Below are positions 32,327-43,787 of a stretch of DNA of 64,000 nt, piece by piece. How positions within the stretch are numbered: position 1 is the stretch's first letter; each line of letters starts with the position of its first letter. The notes beneath the pieces were generated by a model. It saw nothing but the letters and a program-made list of their open reading frames with translations, was not told the origin of the DNA and did no database searches. The translations under genes and the position numbers were made by a program. Location: NCBI GenBank assembly GCA_950022655.1, contig OX465580.1, forward strand, positions 1,039,122-1,103,121. The letters are read 5' to 3'. This stretch comes from Alentia gelatinosa (Eukaryota; Annelida; Polychaeta; Phyllodocida; Polynoidae).

Positions 32327-32647
32327 TAGAAACACCCACGTGTCTCAGTGGGCATCCTGATTATTAAACAGACCCCTGCTTGGTTCTCCTCACACCCGCT
32401 GTATTTGTTCAGGGTCTGGTCGTATCAACGAGAATACTCATTAGTTATATAGCTTACATTTCACGTGTGAAAATATTGAGAAATCTTCTATGAAAACACC
32501 ACCGTGTGGACGTAGTAGGGTGAGGGCGTTGTAGCGGGTAGGTCACCTTACCAATTACCTTCACCACCGGAAGTGAGGGCAGCACCACCTGGCCGCCCGC
32601 TAGAGGCGCCACTAGTTGACCTCTGACGTACATTTGACCTCCACCCA
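32327..32647. promoter_or_regulatory. Spacer with ETS and CTCF-like sites
   Basis: CACCGGAAGTGAGG (about 32564-32577) is an ETS consensus. CCGCTAGAGGCGCC (about 32597-32610) resembles the CTCF core. TTGACCTCTGACGTACATTT holds two nuclear-receptor half-sites. The part before 32500 is AT-rich without features. Confidence 0.35.
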
Positions 32648-33960
32648 GGGCATGGCGGTGACCAGCGTCAACGTTAACTCAAACCCTCACCCAGTGTGAT
32701 AAAAGTAAACAGTATCAGAAGTAGGGGGACGGGATCCTGTCTCATGTACTCAATACGTGCGTCGGGGGCATGGCGGTGACCGGCGTCAACGTTAACTCAA
32801 ACCCGCACTCAGTGTGATAAAAGTAAACAGTATCAGAAGTAGGGGACGGGATCCCGGTCTCATGTACTCAATACGTGCGTCGGGGGCATGGCGGTGACCG
32901 GCGTCAACGTTAACTCAAACCCGCACTCAGTGTGATAAAAGTAAACAGTATCAGAAGTAGGGGGACGGGATCCCGGTCTCATGTACTCAATACGTGCGTC
33001 GGGGGCATGGCGGTGACCGGCGTCAACGTTAACTCAAACCCGCACTCAGTGTGATAAAAGTAAACAGTATCAGAAGTAGGGGGACGGGATCCCGGTCTCA
33101 TGTACTCAATACGTGCGTCGGGGGCATGGCGGTGACCGGCGTCAACGTTAACTCAAACCCGCACTCAGTGTGATAAAAGTAAACAGTATCAGAAGTAGGG
33201 GGACGGGATCCCGGTCTCATGTACTCAATACGTGCGTCGGGGGCATGGCGGTGACCGGCGTCAACGTTAACTCAAACCCTCACTCAGAGTGATAAAAGTA
33301 AACAGTATCAGAAGTAGGGACGGGATTCCGGTCTCATGTACTCAATACGTGCGTCGGGGGCATGGCGGTGACCGGCGTCAACGTTAACTCAAACCCTCAC
33401 TCAGAGTGATAAAAGTAAACAGTATCAGAAGTAGGGACGGGATTCCGGTCTCATGTACTCAATACGTGCGTCAGGGGCATGGCGGTGACCAGCGTCAACG
33501 TTTACTCAAACCCGCACTCAGTGTGATAAAAGTAAACAGTATCAGAAGTAGGGGGCGGGGATCCCTGTCTCATGTACTCAATACGTGCGTCAGGGGCATG
33601 GCGGTGACCAGCGTCAACGTTTACTCAAACCCGCACTCAGTGTGATAAAAGTAAACAGTATCAGAAGTAGGGACGGGATTCCGGTCTCATGTACTCAATA
33701 CGTGCGTCAGGGGCATGGCGGTGACCAGCGTCAACGTTTACTCAAACCCTCACTCAGAGTGATAAAAGTAAACAGTATCAGAAGTAGGGGGAGGGGATCC
33801 CGGTCTCATGTACTCAATACGTGCGTCGGGGACATGGCAGTGACCGGCGTCAACGTTAACTCAAACCCTCACTCAGTGAGTGTGATAAAAGTAAACAGTA
33901 TCAGAAGTAGGGGGAGGGGATCCCGGTCTCATGTACTCAATACTCCAGGGGGGCGTCGTA
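32648..33960. repeat. Minisatellite, 119-bp unit, 11 copies
   Basis: Units read GGCATGGCGGTGACCGGCGT, then CAACGTTAACTCAAACCCGC, then AGTGTGATAAAAGTAAACAG, then a GGGACGGGATCC segment and CATGTACTCAATACGTGCGTC. Period is 119 bp in the homogeneous core (32.88-33.24 kb) and 115-120 elsewhere. CATGGCGG is YY1-like and GTAAACA is forkhead-like, both present in each unit. Confidence 0.96.
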
Positions 33961-34154
33961 GGACTGTAATGACATGCAGCAGTCTGTAGGGAGCAGTCTA
34001 TTTTCTGCCGCTCAGTGTTTCTTTTCTTCTTGTTACATTCTCTTGTTAAATCTCTAGAAAAGGGTAACATTTATGAATACTTCATGAATTCACAATTTCT
34101 AAGTATTTTATCAATTTCTTAAATACCTCACTTGTACAAAATATGATTATATCA

Positions 34155-34880
34155 AAAACCTGTCATGAGGACCTTGAAACATGATGTCATTACATGACCT
34201 CATTACCTGATTACATGACCTCATGATTGAATACATGACCCTCTAGACCTAAATTCATGACAATATGACCTAATTACATGACCCTCATGGCATGGGCACA
34301 TGACCTGATGACATGACCACATGACCTGATTACATGACCCAAATGTCTAATCACATGACCCTCGGGACCTGGTGACATAACCCACATGACCTTCATGACC
34401 TTGTTACATGACCCTCCTGACCTGATTACATGACCTTCATGGCCTAATTACATGACCCTCATGACCTTAGTACATGAGCTACATGACCCTCATGACCTAA
34501 TAACATGGCCCTCATGACCCCTGATTACATTGCAGTCATGACCTGATTACATGACCCCCATGACCCTCAATACCTGATTACATGACCCAATTACCTGATT
34601 ACATGGCGGTCATGACCTGATAACATGACCCACCTGACCCACATGGCCTGATTACATGACTCACATGACCTGATTACATGACCTTCATGACCTGATTACA
34701 TGACCTACATGACCCTCATGACCTAATTATATGGTGGTCATGACCTGATAACATGACCTACATGACCCTCATGACCTAATCATATGGTGGTCATGACCTA
34801 CATGACCCCCATGACCTGATTACATGACCCACATGGCCCTCATGACCTGACGGACTCATGAGTCATGACTCTCAGTCCTC
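34155..34880. repeat. Degenerate CATGACC-based low-complexity array
   Basis: Dozens of ACATGACC/TCATGACC words with TGATTACATGACCT and CCTCATGACCTAATTA variants, spacing 8-20 bp. TGACCT is the reverse of the nuclear-receptor half-site AGGTCA and recurs throughout. Divergence is much higher than in neighbouring arrays, so it is old or not homogenised. Confidence 0.85.
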
Positions 34881-35345
34881 ATTTACCATGTCATTTAACA
34901 CCACAGAGAGAACTGCACTTACTTATTGACCCCCGCCTCGCGGCGCGCCCTGACAGAGCTGTGCCGCGCTGAAAGGCCTCAACCCGCCTGACACGCCGCT
35001 CTACGCCTACAGACATAGGCCGAGATGAGCCTAATCGATCCGCACCGCCTAAAGTAAGCCTTCTTAGGCGTCAGTCCCGGTCAAAAGTATTGGTGATGAT
35101 CATTATGATACACAAAGGGCTGCAGAGATCGTCAGTCACACCTACAGACGGGTAGGTGTGACACCTGTGGCGGGTGTGACACCTGTCAGCCTCACCTGTA
35201 CACACATGAAGTGGCCATCTTTTCATGTAGGGCCATAAAACGCATCTCTCTTTACGAAAAGACATAAAAGCAGGGGTCTGTTTCATACTTAGTGCCTCAT
35301 CAAAGGGCGTCTGAAGTCGGCCTCGTTCTGAAACAACACACCCTG
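34881..35345. other. Single-copy spacer, no gene supported
   Basis: A GC-rich part (34930-35050) contains CGGCGCGCCC and AGGCC words. CACACCTACAGACGGGTAGGTGTGACACC near 35115-35150 (shown here as a short inverted ACACCTAC/GTAGGTGT pair) can form a hairpin. A 71-residue minus-strand frame has no domain. Confidence 0.4.
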
Positions 35346-35347
35346 TA

Positions 35348-38300
35348 GGAATGTGGCCAGTCTACGCAGTGTGAGGTGTGTGTGTTAATATTCACCTAGA
35401 CTCACTATACAGTAATCAGCCTGTTATATACCTGAATGTGGGCAGTCTACGCAGTGTGAGGTGTGTGTGTTAATATTCACCTAGACTCACTATACAGTAA
35501 TCAGCCTGTTATATACCTGAATGTGGGCAGTCTACGCAGTGTGAGGTTTGTGTGTTAATATTCACCTAGACTCACTATACAGTAATCAGCCTGTTATATA
35601 CCTGAATGTGGGCAGTCTACGCAGTGTGAGGTGTGTGTGTTAATATTCACCTAGACTCACTATACAGTAATCAGCCTGTTATATACCTGAATGTGGGCAG
35701 TCTACGCAGTGTGAGGTCTGTGTGTTAATATTCACCTAGACTCACTATACAGTAATCAGCCTGTTATATACCTGAATGTGGGCAGTCTACGCAGTGTGAG
35801 GTGTGTGTGTTAATATTCACCTAGACTCACTATACAGTAATCAGCCTGTTATATACCTGAATGTGGGCAGTCTACGCAGTGTGAGGTTTGTGTGTTAATA
35901 TTCACCTAGACTCACTATACAGTAATCAGCCTGTTATATACCTGAATGTGGGCAGTCTACGCAGTGTGAGGTGTGTGTGTTAATATTCACCTAGACTCAC
36001 TATACAGTAATCAGCCTGTTATATACCTGAATGTGGGCAGTCTACGCAGTGTGAGGTCTGTGTGTTAATATTCACCTAGACTCACTACACAGAGAGAACC
36101 AGCCTCTGTAATCAGCCTGTTATATACCTGAATGTGGGCAGTCTACTGTAGTGTGAGGTTTGTGTGTTAATATTCACCTAGACTCACTACACAGAGAGAA
36201 CCAGCCTCTGTAATCAGCCTGTTATATACCTGAATGTGGGCAGTCTACGCAGTGTGAGGTCTGTGTGTTAATATTCACCTAGACTCACTATACAGTAATC
36301 AGCCTGTTATATACCTGAATGTGGGCAGTCTACGAAGGGTGAGGTCTGTGTGTTAATATTCACCTAGACTCACTATACAGTAATCAGCCTGTTATATACC
36401 TGAATGTGGGCAGTCTACGCAGTGTGAGGTGTGTGTGTTAATATTCACCTAGACTCACTATACAGTAATCAGCCTGTTATATACCTGAATGTGGGCAGTC
36501 TACTGCAGTGTGAGGTCTGTGTGTTCACCTAGACTCACTATACAGAGAGAACCAGCCTCTGTAATCAGCCTGTTATATACCTGAATGTGGGCAGTCTACG
36601 CAGGGTGAGGTCTGTGTGTTAATATTCACCTAGACTCACTATACAGTAATCAGCCTGTTATATACCTGAATGTGGGCAGTCTACGCAGTGTGAGGTGTGT
36701 GTGTTAATATTCACCTAGACTCACTATACAGTAATCAGCCTGTTATATACCTGAATGTGGGCAGTCTACGCAGTGTGAGGTCTGTGTGTTAATATTCACC
36801 TAGACTCACTTTACAGTAATCAGCCTGTTATATACCTGAATGTGGGCAGTCTACTGCAGTGTGAGGTGTGTGTGTTAATATTCACCTAGACTCACTATAC
36901 AGTAATCAGCCTGTTATATACCTGAATGTGGGCAGTCTACGCAGTGTGAGGTGTGTGTGTTAATATTCACCTAGACTCACTATACAGTAATCAGCCTGTT
37001 ATATACCTGAATGTTAGCAGTCTACGCAGTGTGAGGTGTGTGTGTAATATTCACCTAGACTCACTATACAGTAATCAGCCTGTTATATACCTGAATGTGG
37101 GCAGTCTACGCAGTGTGAGGTGTGTGTGTTAATATTCACCTAGACTCACTATACAGTAATCAGCCTGTTATATACCTGAATGTGGGCAGTCTACGCAGTG
37201 TGAGGTCTGTGTGTTAATATTCACCTAGACTCACTATACAGTAATCAGCCTGTTATATATCTGAATGTGGGCAGTCTACGCAGTGTGAGGTGTGTGTGTT
37301 AATATTCACCTAGACTCACTATACAGTAATCAGCCTGTTATATACCTGAATGTGGGCAGTCTACTGCAGTGTGAGGTCTGTGTGTTAATATTCACCTAGA
37401 CTCACTATACAGTAATCAGCCTGTTATATACCTGAATGTGGGCAGTCTACGCAGTGTGAGGTGTGTGTGTTAATATTCACCTAGACTCACTATACAGTAA
37501 TCAGCCTGTTATATACCTGAATGTTAGCAGTCTACGCAGTGTGAGGTGTGTGTGTAATATTCACATAGACTCACTATACAGTAATCAGCCTGTTATATAC
37601 CTGAATGTGGGCAGTCTACGCAGTGTGAGGTGTGTGTGTTAATATTCACCTAGACTCACTATACAGTAATCAGCCTGTTATATATCTGAATGTGGGCAGT
37701 CTACGCAGTGTGAGGTGTGTGTGTTAATATTCACCTAGACTCACTATACAGTAATCAGCCTGTTATATACCTGAATGTGGGCAGTCTACTGCAGTGTGAG
37801 GTCTGTGTGTTAATATTCACCTAGACTCACTATACAGTAATCAGCCTGTTATATACCTGAATGTGGGCAGTCTACGCAGTGTGAGGTGTGTGTGTTAATA
37901 TTCACCTAGACTCACTATACAGTAATCAGCCTGTTATATACCTGAATGTGGGCAGTCTACTGCAGTGTGAGGTCTGTGTGTTAATATTCACCTAGACTCA
38001 CTATACAGTAATCAGCCTGTTATATACCTGAATGTGGGCAGTCTACGCAGTGTGAGGTGTGTGTGTTAATATTCACCTAGACTCACTATACAGTAATCAG
38101 CCTGTTATATACCTGAATGTTAGCAGTCTACGCAGTGTGAGGTGTGTGTGTAATATTCACATAGACTCACTATACAGTAATCAGCCTGTTATATACCTGA
38201 ATGTGGGCAGTCTACGCAGTGTGAGGTGTGTGTGTTAATATTCACCTAGACTCACTATACAGTAATCAGCCTGTTATATATCTGAATGTGGGCAGTCTAC

Positions 38301-39668
38301 GCAGTGTGAGGTGTGTGTGTTAATATTCACCTAGACTCACTATACAGTAATCAGCCTGTTATATACCTGAATGTGGGCAGTCTACTGCAGTGTGAGGTCT
38401 GTGTGTTAATATTCACCTAGACTCACTATACAGTAATCAGCCTGTTATATACCTGAATGTGGGCAGTCTACGCAGTGTGAGGTGTGTGTGTTAATATTCA
38501 CCTAGACTCACTATACAGTAATCAGCCTGTTATATACCTGAATGTTAGCAGTCTACGCAGTGTGAGGTGTGTGTGTAATATTCACATAGACTCACTATAC
38601 AGTAATCAGCCTGTTATATACCTGAATGTGGGCAGTCTACGCAGTGTGAGGTGTGTGTGTTAATATTCACCTAGACTCACTATACAGTAATCAGCCTGTT
38701 ATATACCTGAATGTGGGCAGTCTACGCAGTGTGAGGTGTGTGTGTTAATATTCACCTAGACTCACTATACAGTAATCAGCCTGTTATATACCTGAATGTG
38801 GGCAGTCTACGCAGTGTGAGGTGTGTGTGTTAATATTCACCTAGACTCACTATACAGTAATCAGCCTGTTATATACCTGAATGTGGGCAGTCTACGCAGT
38901 GTGAGGTCTGTGTGTTAATATTCACCTAGACTCATTATACAGTAATCAGCCTGTTATATACCTGAATGTGGGCAGTCTACGCAGTGTGAGGTCTGTGTGT
39001 CAATATTCACCTAGACTCACTATACAGAGAAAACCAGTCTCTGTAATCAGCCTGTTATATACCTGAATGTGGGCTGTCTACTGCAGTGTGAGGTGTGTGT
39101 GTTAATATTCACCTAGACTCACTATACAGTAATCAGCCTGTTATATACCTGAATGTGGGCAGTCTACGCAGTGTGAGGTGTGTGTGTTAATATTCACCTA
39201 GACTCACTATACAGAGCGAACCAGCCTTTGTAATCAGCCTTTTATATACCTGAATGTGGGCTGAATACTGCAGTGTGAGGTGTGTGTGTTAATATTCACC
39301 TAGACTCACTATACAGAGAAAACCAGTCTCTGTAATCAGCCTGTTATATACCTGAATGTGGGCTGTCTACTGAAGTGTGAGGTCTGTGTGTCAATATTCA
39401 CCTAGACTCACTATACAGTAATCAGCCTGTTATATACCTGAATGTGGGCTGACTACGCAGTGTGAGGTTTGTGTGTCAATATTCACCTAGACTCACTATA
39501 CAGAGAGAACCAGCCTCTGTTATCAGCCTGTTATATACCTGAATGTGGGCAGTCTACGAAGTGTGAGGTCTGTGTGTTAATATTCACCTAGACTCACTAT
39601 ACAGAGAGAACCAGCCTCTGTAATCAGCCTTTTATATACCTGAATGTGGGCAGTCTACTGCAGTATGC
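35348..39668. repeat. Largest array: 85-bp unit, about 51 copies, with higher-order structure
   Basis: Units read GAATGTGGGCAGTCTACGCA, then GTGTGAGGTGTGTGTGTTAA, then TATTCACCTAGACTCACTAT, then ACAGTAATCAGCCTGTTATA, then TACCT. A GTTAGCAG variant missing one T occurs at 37013, 37523, 38119 and 38544, spaced 6, 7 and 5 units. A longer variant with AGAGAACCAGCCTCTG is found near 36090-36215, 36545 and from 39020 to the 3' end, so the edge is more diverged than the centre. Confidence 0.97.
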
Positions 39669-39690
39669 CTTCCTGTGGTAATCTAGGCTC

Positions 39691-39810
39691 GCTATAGTAT
39701 CGTAAAACTGGATGAGTTTTAGTCTTAGCCACCGTATGCCATGACTGGAGTTTGGCATAGTGACCTCATGAGGCGAAGCCTAGTGAAGTCGGGAGCCAAA
39801 ACTCCAGGAG
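39691..39810 (+). repeat. Dispersed 120-bp element, copy B
   Basis: Pairs with copy A at 31708-31827 in opposite orientation, about 88% identical by hand count. It lies exactly between the 85-bp and 46-bp arrays; the next array's unit begins five bases after its end. Confidence 0.85.
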
Positions 39811-39814
39811 TTTG

Positions 39815-40443
39815 TCTCAGACAAACACCCTGTGAGGTACCTGAATCTCAGCAGGATCTGTCTCGACAAACACCCTGTGAGGTACAAGAACCTCAGCAGG
39901 ATTTGTCTCAGACAAACACCCTGTGAGGTACATGATTCTCAGCAGGATTAGTCTCAGACAAACACCCTGTGAGGTACAAGAACCTCAGCAGGATTTGTCT
40001 CAGACAAACACCCTGTGTGGTACATGATTCTCAGCAGGATCTGTCTCAGACAAACAGCCTGTGAGGTACATGAATCTCAGCAGGATTTGTCTCAGACAAA
40101 CACCCTGTGAGGTACATGAATCTCAGCAGGATGTGTCTAAGACAAACACCCTGTGAGGTACATGAATCTCAGCAGGATTCGTCTCAGACAAACACCCTGT
40201 GAGGTACATGAATCTCAGTAGGATCTGTCTCAGACAAACACCCTGTGAGGCACATGAATCTCAGCAGGATTCGTCTCAGATAAACACCCTGTGAGGTACA
40301 AGAATCTCAGCAGGATTCGTCTCAGACAAACACCCTGTGAGGTACATGAATCCCAGCAGGATTCGTCTCAGACAAACACCATGTGAGGTACATGAGTCTC
40401 AGTAGGATCTGTCTCAGACAAACACCCTGTGAGGTACATGAGT
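39815..40443. repeat. Minisatellite, 46-bp unit, about 13.5 copies
   Basis: Units read TCTCAGACAAACACCCTGTG, then AGGTACATGAATCTCAGCAG, then GATTCG. ACAAGAACC, CATGATTC and CATGAATC variants are mixed. Confidence 0.94.
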
Positions 40444-41036
40444 CGTATCGTGTGAATCCCGCCTAATGCAGTGTTGACGGAGAAAACACGTGAAGCTGTG
40501 AAGCAGCAACAATTGAATTATGAAGTTCTGGTTGGCTTCCTGTTTATAAACGTGCCTGGTTCCAGGACACTGCTAGACATACAGGGGAAGATGGCAGCTC
40601 TATTCAGCGCCGGGCTGCTACTGACGACATAATCATTGATTCTAAGGACGCCTATCATGTAACGTTTATGTGTTTTATAACCTACACAGGTGAACGATCA
40701 CCCACACGGTCCCCGCGTAGACAATGACAACAAAGGTAGACAGAGATCTCCCAGCGTGTGTTATGTAAGCGATCTCCGGGCGGAGTCTCTGCCCTGAGGC
40801 GTGGGGCACGTCGCCTAAAACGGGAAACACGCACTGAACAGATCAATGTCGCCTGTAGACACGGCCACCGGATCGAGAACGGCGTCGTCCGCTTTTATCG
40901 CCCGCTGTTTGATCGCTCGTCTCGCCACGTCTCGCGAGCTTTCACGAGAATCACGAGGTCAATAAGACAGCAAGCATCTGCCTCGAGGCAAGCTGAGGGA
41001 AGTTCCGGTGAAGACTGAGCGAGGCGCCCTCTAGGG
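40444..41036. promoter_or_regulatory. CpG-rich island: TCTCGCGAG, ETS, CTCF-like, CGAGGCAAG
   Basis: TCTCGCGAG (40930-40938) is a 9/10 match to the BANP/Kaiso-type element. GCATCTGCCTCGAGGCAAG (40974-40992) is a copy of the recurrent composite motif. AGTTCCGGTG (41001-41010) is ETS-like, and GCGCCCTCTAGGGG (41024-41037) is a reverse CTCF-like core. CGCTTTTATCGCCCG near 40888 is a reverse GCGATAAAAG. An 86-residue Arg-rich frame (40758-41018) crosses the island without a recognised domain. Confidence 0.5.
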
Positions 41037-41548
41037 GATGGGTGGGTATCACTCAGCGTATACGTGGTCGTGATATGAACCTGTGTAATACACCGTTAAC
41101 CATCAATGACTGGTCACAGTTATAGGAGATATAGGGGACGGGTGGGTATCACTCAGCATATACGTGGTCCTGATATGAACCTGTGTAATACACCATTAAC
41201 CATCAATGACTGGTCACAGTTATAGGAGATATAGGGGACGGGTGGGTATCACTCAGCGTATACGTGGCCGTGATATGAACCTGTGTAATACACCGTTAAC
41301 CATCAATGACTGGTCACAGTTATAGACGGAGATATAGGGGATGGGTGGGTATCACTCAGCGTATATGTGGTCGTGATATGAACCTGCGTAATACACCGTT
41401 AACCATCAATGACCGCGTCACAGTTAGAGACGGAGATATAGGGGATGGGTGGGTATCACTCAGCGTATACGTGGCCGTGATATGAACCTGTATAATTCAC
41501 CGTTAACCATCAATGACTGGTCACAGTTAGAGATGGAGATGGAAAGGA
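41036..41548. repeat. Tandem repeat, 100-104-bp unit, 5 copies
   Basis: GGTGGGTATCACTCAGC marks units at 41041, 41141, 41241, 41344 and 41448. Each also contains CGTGATATGAACCTG and CACCGTTAACCATCAATGAC. Length grows by insertion of ACGG before AGATATA. Confidence 0.94.
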
Positions 41549-41664
41549 GGCTCTACTCTAGGTAAGGCAGGTCGGGTTTACGGGTAACTCTAAACACTGT
41601 CTCCTGTACCACAGACTTGTAGGACCTGAATTTACCATTTGTAGGATCGCAGGGAACAGGGTAA
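41549..41664. other. Short single-copy spacer
   Basis: No motif or frame of note; it leads into the ETS-site array. Confidence 0.4.
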
Positions 41665-42237
41665 GGCTTCCACTTCCGGTATCAGAACTGAAATTCTACT
41701 TCAGGTTTTAGAACGAAGATTCTACTTCCGGTGTTAGAGCGGAGATTCTACTTCCGGTATCAGCGCGGAGATTCTACTTCCGGTATCAGAGCTGAGATTC
41801 TACTTCCGGTATTAGAACGGAGATTCTCCTTCCGGTATTAGAGGGGAGATTCTACTTCAGGTATCGGAGCTGAGATTCTACTTCCGGTATCAGAGCTGAG
41901 ATTCTACTTCCAGCATTAGAACGAAGATTCTTCTTCCGGTATTAGAGGGGAGATTTTACTTCCAGTATCAGAGCTGAGATTCTACTTCCGGTATTAGAGC
42001 GGAGATTCTACTTCCGGTATCAGAGCGGAGATTCTACTTCCGGTATCAGAACGGAGATTCTACTTCCGGTATCAGAGCTGAGATTCTACTTCCGGTATCA
42101 GAGCGGAGATTCTACTTCCGGTATCAGAGCGGAGATTCTACTTCCGGTATCAGAGCGGAGATTCTACTTCCGGTATCAGACCGGAGATTCTACTTCCGGT
42201 ATCAGAGCGGAGATTCTACTTCCGGTATCAGAGCTGG
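41665..42237 (-). repeat. 26-bp minisatellite with an ETS site per unit, about 22 copies
   Basis: Units read CTACTTCCGGTATCAGAGCG plus GAGATT. ACTTCCGGT, the reverse of the ETS/GABP consensus ACCGGAAGT, is intact in about 16 units by hand count; others carry CTTCAGGT, TTCCAGC or CTCCTTCCGG. The 3' half (41990-42237) is the most homogeneous and all units there keep the site. It abuts a promoter-like island. Confidence 0.95.
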
Positions 42238-43290
42238 AGTTCTCCTGCTTTCACCTGCAGTGAGGCTTCATCTACCTGGGACAGGTTTACAAGAGATTCT
42301 ATTTTGAAAATATCTGAATGGATTGAAGTACCACAGATGTGACAAAGATACCAGACGTGCGCAGTGATACCACACACACCTGAGCATGCGCACTGTATGA
42401 CGTCACTGGTCACGTGACTGCCCCGAGGTGAAGAAAGGCGCGTCTATTCATTACCCCGCTCGCGTGACGTCACACCACGTGATCAGCGGCCGGATGTGAC
42501 GTCACGCAGGTACCATTTCCGCTTTTGTCTGCTTTTGGCGCAATTTGTGAATATCAGAAAGATGAGAAAGATGAGGAATGGCGTGCTGCAGGGTTCTTAC
42601 CAGCTCTCCCAGAAGCCATCACCATCAGGCATCATTTGATGGTTAACGGCACTCACTGACGTGAATACATATTGACATGGTGTAGGTGGAGCCACCATGA
42701 GGCCACTAGCCGACTATAAGTGAATGGAAACAGGCCGAGAAGCGTTCACCGCGTAATGGAGACTAGAGTGAGCGGCGTGACTGCGTATCACGGTATGGTG
42801 GACGACAGAAAGTAATATAGACTTATTCACAAACTTAAACCGGACTCCCTTAACGTCATGTCACGTGACGTCACTGACGTCACGGACGCAGCGTGCCAGC
42901 AGGAACCGGAAGTGGCAGGTTCCTCATGGTGCTGGTAACCGGAAGCCACCAGCGAACACGCTATATCTAGCCGCCCGCCCGCGTGGTACCAGCGGAGGAC
43001 TCCTAAATGTAGGCCGAGCGGACGTGAGTCCGTAACGACGTCCATTCAGGAACCTCACCAGGTAGATCTCCACCCCGAGACCCAGCCACACCCAGCGCCA
43101 AGCCTCGGGCAGGAGAGTGTGCGATAGTCGATAATTACAAGTGGGATACGGTTACCATACGTCACTTCCGCTAGCGTCCTGGCCGGAAGCAGTTCTGCGC
43201 ATGCGTCTTTTATCGGAGTGCAATAGAGCGGAGAGCGGCGGGCTTTGTCCAATCAGAAACACGACCTACGTTAGTGTGCGGGGCAGGGGG
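42238..43290. promoter_or_regulatory. Large CpG island-like region: NRF1, multiple CREs, E-boxes, ETS, NF-Y
   Basis: NRF1 GAGCATGCGCACTG (42382-42395); TGACGTCA (42398-42405); GTCACGTGAC (42409-42418); GTGACGTCAC (42464-42473 and 42496-42505); CCACGTGATC (42475-42484); an E-box/CRE compound block at 42859-42884; ETS ACCGGAAGTGG (42905-42915); ETS-like ACTTCCGC (43164) and GCCGGAAGC (43182); NRF1 TGCGCATGCGTC (43196-43207); CCAAT TCCAATCAGAAAC (43248-43259). Two promoter-like clusters (42.38-42.51 and 42.86-43.26 kb) may be separate. No exon was recognised. Confidence 0.55.
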
Positions 43291-43756
43291 GGGGGGTGTA
43301 GATATAGCCTCCTAGTGATTCCCGTAGTCTATACAGGATCACAACCAGNNNNNNNNNNNNNNNNNNNNNNNNNNNNNNNNNNNNNNNNNNNNNNNNNNNN
43401 NNNNNNNNNNNNNNNNNNNNNNNNNNNNNNNNNNNNNNNNNNNNNNNNNNNNNNNNNNNNNNNNNNNNNNNNNNNNNNNNNNNNNNNNNNNNNNNNNNNN
43501 NNNNNNNNNNNNNNNNNNNNNNNNNNNNNNNNNNNNNNNNNNNNNNNNCAGGATCACAACCAGGCTGTGTTAGTGTGTGTGTGTGTGTGTGTGGGGGGGG
43601 GGGGGGTGTAGATATAGCCTCATAGTGATTCCCGTAGTCTATACAGGATCACAACCAGGCTGTGTTAGTGTGTGTGTGGGGGGGGGGGGGGGGTGTAGAT
43701 ATAGCCTCATAGTGATTCCCGTAGTCTATACAGGATCACAACCAGGCTGTGTTAGT

Positions 43757-43787
<31 letters not shown>

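Noticed and set aside
40758..41018. 86-residue Arg-rich frame in a CpG island
   Set aside because: High Arg content is expected from CpG-rich sequence and no motif or homology is recognisable.
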